Shown one piece after another: positions 6,159-8,320 of a stretch of 8,320 nucleotides of DNA (position 1 is the stretch's first letter; each line of letters starts with the position of its first letter). A model generated the notes under the pieces. It had not been told where the DNA came from and did no database searches. It saw only the letters and a list, made by a program, of their open reading frames with translations. Both the position numbers and the translations under genes were made by a program. This DNA comes from Thaumarchaeota archaeon UBA160 (lineage in GTDB: Archaea; Thermoproteota; Nitrososphaeria; Conexivisphaerales; UBA164), in contig DAXX01000017.1 of the NCBI GenBank assembly GCA_002506605.1, positions 1 to 8,320 of the forward strand, written 5' to 3'.

Positions 6159-7366
6159 CCACTGAGAACGAAAAGTTATTCAGATTAATAGATCAAATTT
6201 TAGAAATAAGAAAAGATCTTACAAAAGATAAGCTGTTGGAACTTATAAAAGAAAAAAAGGAAAAAATAGGAGCTGGCTATCTAACGGATCTAGGGGCTTT
6301 ATATCTTATTTTAAACGATCTAGGGATAAAGCTAGAAGAGTACACAAAGTTATCTGAAATAACAAATGAGAAAAAAGGAGTAAATCTTACTGGATATATT
6401 CTTTCTTATAAAAAGTACGAAAAAAGAACTGTTTTTTATATTTATGATGAATCACTAATGAGGGGTGTATATTGGGGTGAAGAAGATTTTTTTAAAAATA
6501 TCTCTGCTGGTTCTAAAGTAATTCTCAGAAACGCACATGTTAAAAAAGGGAACAATGAACAGCTAGAAATTCATCTAAACTCGCACTCAAGCGTGAGTAT
6601 AACAAATGAAGTTTTGAAGCTTGATGAAATAATTAAGAAGAGCCCTAATGCAAAAAATTACATAATAAAAGGGATCGTTGAGGGCCCTATAAAAAAAATT
6701 TCCTATAATAAAAAAAATGGATCTGCTGGTAGCGGCATTAGCTTTTTTATTAAAAACTTGTCTAAATTTAGGGCTGTGCTATGGGATTACGAAAATGATG
6801 CCTTAATAGAAGAAGGATTGACCATTACAGCAGCACCTGCATTAATACGGAATAGTGAATATGGAGCAGAAATAACATTTTTAAAGCCATATACAGTAGA
6901 GTTATCACCTTCTATAATGGATGTTTATGGTTCTGAAGATAATGTCCTTCTAATGGATGAATTTGGCAATATAAGACCCTCTAAGATAAATAATGAGTGC
7001 TTAGGCTCACAATCAATAATAGTAAAAAAAGCTAGGTTCCAATTTCCTGTATTTGTGGTTGATGAATGTCTTAAACACGAGCTTAAAATGAACTATCAAC
7101 CCTTATTACAAAAAGTAGCAAATGCAGAAAAAGGTTATGTATCTGTTGATTTTATTGTTTTATCTGAACCTATAATGAGAGCGTCGGATAAATATGAAAT
7201 GATGATAGGGGATGATTCAGGGGAAGGAAAAATAATAGCGTCCTCAGAAACACTAATAAAATTAAAAGGATTCAAAGTAGGAGAAAAAGTAAGGGCATTA
7301 GGATTATGGTCATTGGGTGAGGGTTCTTTTATGATTAATGAATTTACCTATTTTACTAGAACTTAA
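6155..7366 (+). CDS. RPA-like single-stranded-DNA-binding protein with three predicted OB folds
   Basis: Probably binds single-stranded DNA in replication and repair. The N-terminus (about 7-60) carries the helical segment found in archaeal replication factor A proteins, with the hallmark EKK...GYLTDLGALYLILNDLGIKL (in residues 33-60; relatives read EKK..GLLSDEGA..LVA.ELGV). Predicted OB folds are at about 75-150 (VYWGEEDF, then GSKVILRNAHVKKG and QLEIHLN), 168-250 (FRAVLWDYEND) and 327-403 (YEMMIGDDSGEGKII, then GEKVRALGLW). No zinc finger is visible, and the sequence is diverged. The gene starts in an ATGA overlap with trxB. No strong SD precedes it, so coupled translation is likely. Its 403 residues suit an RPA large subunit. 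The gene is richer in A tracts than its neighbours. The N-terminal motif and OB pattern support the family; three-fold architecture is inferred by eye. Other nucleic-acid-binding OB proteins are possible. Confidence 0.78.
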   Translation: MTTENEKLFRLIDQILEIRKDLTKDKLLELIKEKKEKIGAGYLTDLGALYLILNDLGIKLEEYTKLSEITNEKKGVNLTGYILSYKKYEKRTVFYIYDESLMRGVYWGEEDFFKNISAGSKVILRNAHVKKGNNEQLEIHLNSHSSVSITNEVLKLDEIIKKSPNAKNYIIKGIVEGPIKKISYNKKNGSAGSGISFFIKNLSKFRAVLWDYENDALIEEGLTITAAPALIRNSEYGAEITFLKPYTVELSPSIMDVYGSEDNVLLMDEFGNIRPSKINNECLGSQSIIVKKARFQFPVFVVDECLKHELKMNYQPLLQKVANAEKGYVSVDFIVLSEPIMRASDKYEMMIGDDSGEGKIIASSETLIKLKGFKVGEKVRALGLWSLGEGSFMINEFTYFTRT

Positions 7367-7373
7367 AAATGAG

Positions 7374-7392
7374 GCTTTTACGTAGTATTTTA
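7374..7392 (+). terminator. Possible weak T-rich terminator after the RPA-like gene
   Basis: Two TTTT runs (7376-7379 and 7388-7391) lie in the 87-bp gap just after the RPA-like stop, with no stem-loop. This is compatible with archaeal T-tract termination but weak. Confidence 0.25.
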
Positions 7393-7423
7393 CCATTTAT
7401 AATTTAAATTCTTAGCAGAAATA

Positions 7424-7432
7424 GTTATAAAA
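7424..7432 (+). promoter_or_regulatory. TATA box for the KaiC-like gene (leaderless)
   Basis: GTTATAAAA is centred 26 bp before ATG 7454, with a purine-rich BRE-like GAAATA just upstream (7418-7423). No SD lies before the ATG. The spacing predicts transcription beginning at the start codon. This is the clearest promoter in the window. Confidence 0.65.
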
Positions 7433-7453
7433 CAGTAAATATATTATCATTTT

Positions 7454-8290
7454 ATGAAAATTTATAGAGTGAGGACATTCGTTCCTGGTTTTGATGAAAT
7501 TCTCTACGGTGGCATACCAGAAAGGAATGTTGTTTTAATTTCAGGGGGACCTGGTACAGGTAAGTCAATATTAGCAAAACAATACATTTACAATGGGCTT
7601 TTAAAGGGAGAACATGGAGTATTTGTTGCTCTGGAGGAACATCCTGTATCAGTAAGGAGAAGCTTTGCTCATTTTTCATGGGATATATCAAAATATGAAA
7701 AAGAAGGTTCTTTTGCAATAGTTGACGCATTTACAGCAGGTATAGGCTCATCAGCACAGAGAGAAAAATATTTAGTTAAAGATCCTGAAAGCGTTCAGGA
7801 ATTGGTTGATGTTTTAAGAGAAGCGATTAAAGACACAAATGCTAAAAGAATAGCTATAGATTCTGTAAGCACGCTTTATCTAACGAAGCCTGCTCTTGCA
7901 CGAGGAACAATCATGATATTAAAAAGAGTAATCGCAGGGCTAGGAAACACTGCTTTGTTTGTGAGTCAGATATCGGTTGGAGAAAGAGGGTTTGGGGGTC
8001 CGGGTGTAGAACATGCAGTTGACGGTATAGTAAGAATAGACCTTGATGAAGTTGAAGGAAGGCTTTATAGATCGATAATAGTTTGGAAAATGAGAGATTC
8101 AAAGATTTCAATGGTAAGACACCCAATGGAAATAAACGACGACGGAATAAAGGTTTTATGGGATAAATCATTAAACATATCGCCTGCAAGCGCTAAGATT
8201 AATGAGCTACCTGCTGAAGTAAAGGAAGAAATGAAAAAAGCAGTTGAAGAAGCTGAAAAAGGCGTTCATGAACTTCAAGAGGAGTATTAA
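7454..8290 (+). CDS. Single-domain KaiC/RadA-paralogue ATPase (archaeal RadC1/Sso2452-like)
   Basis: RecA-superfamily ATPase of the archaeal RadA-paralogue group. Family members studied in Sulfolobus bind DNA and are linked to recombination and repair; here that role is inferred. Across 278 residues one sees the KaiC-type opening FVPGFDEILYGGIPERN (9-25), Walker A GGPGTGKS (31-38), the acidic pair E61-E62 in FVALEEHP that probably activates water, Walker B KRIAIDS (131-137), and the strongly conserved stretches VSQISVGERGFGGPG (170-184), VEHAVDG (185-191) and IVWKMRDS (209-216). After about residue 243 a charged, probably helical tail (ELPAEVKEEMKKA and beyond) extends the protein. It stands alone behind its own leaderless promoter, 87 bp downstream of the RPA-like gene. 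Family assignment is firm. It is neither a double-domain clock KaiC nor the main RadA recombinase, because the N-terminal HhH domain of RadA is missing. Confidence 0.9.
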   Translation: MKIYRVRTFVPGFDEILYGGIPERNVVLISGGPGTGKSILAKQYIYNGLLKGEHGVFVALEEHPVSVRRSFAHFSWDISKYEKEGSFAIVDAFTAGIGSSAQREKYLVKDPESVQELVDVLREAIKDTNAKRIAIDSVSTLYLTKPALARGTIMILKRVIAGLGNTALFVSQISVGERGFGGPGVEHAVDGIVRIDLDEVEGRLYRSIIVWKMRDSKISMVRHPMEINDDGIKVLWDKSLNISPASAKINELPAEVKEEMKKAVEEAEKGVHELQEEY

Positions 8291-8320
8291 GTATAAAAAT
8301 TCTTATGTATAACATTTTAC

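Noticed and set aside
7911..8189. 92-codon minus-strand frame inside the KaiC-like gene
   Set aside because: Leu-rich translation that could mimic a membrane protein, but it is antisense to highly conserved ATPase motifs.
7454..8290. Circadian-clock KaiC or main RadA recombinase
   Set aside because: Only one ATPase domain is present, there is no RadA-type N-terminal HhH domain, and the conserved GERGFGGPGVEHAVDG stretch points to the archaeal single-domain paralogue family.
8291..8320. TATA-like GTATAAAAAT just after the KaiC-like stop
   Set aside because: It could be a promoter for a gene beyond the window, but no start codon or downstream gene is visible to support it.

Overview
The window looks like chromosomal DNA from an AT-rich (by eye, high-30s % GC) thermophilic archaeon. 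Several observations point that way. TATA-type promoter boxes lie about 26 bp ahead of start codons with no Shine-Dalgarno (SD) site, which is the leaderless mRNA pattern, while genes inside operons carry SD sites. AGA/AGG and ATA codons are used heavily. The protein set includes an RPA-like multi-OB protein, a KaiC-domain ATPase of the archaeal RadA-paralogue type and an archaeal molybdo-hydroxylase. A Thermoproteota-like (crenarchaeal) source is my best guess, but the sequence alone does not fix the taxon.

Layout. Positions 74-3817 (+) hold a compact three-gene operon for the large (molybdopterin), medium (FAD) and small (2x[2Fe-2S]) subunits of a xanthine-oxidase-family molybdo-hydroxylase. 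The first two genes overlap by ATGA, and the third starts at a TTG one base after the second stops. The active-site loop is not that of CO dehydrogenase, so an aldehyde-type oxidoreductase (for example of glyceraldehyde, as in Sulfolobus) is more likely. Positions 3820-5085 (-) encode threonine synthase, which converges on the operon with only 2 bp between stop codons. After a 107-bp divergent promoter region, 5193-6158 (+) encodes an NADPH-type thioredoxin reductase. It overlaps by ATGA with 6155-7366 (+), a three-OB-fold RPA-like single-stranded-DNA-binding protein. A separate leaderless promoter then drives 7454-8290 (+), a single-domain KaiC/RadA-paralogue ATPase.

Functionally the window combines central-metabolism redox enzymology, amino-acid synthesis, thiol redox balance and DNA maintenance (RPA-like protein followed by RecA-superfamily ATPase). 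No mobile element, CRISPR array, RNA gene or gene-free stretch above 300 bp is visible. I see no previously undescribed system. The points most worth a second look are the tandem promoter with an ATG-TAA start-stop ahead of the operon, the trxB-RPA coupling beside a RadA paralogue, the paired A8 tracts in the RPA-like gene, and the incomplete zinc ribbon of threonine synthase.
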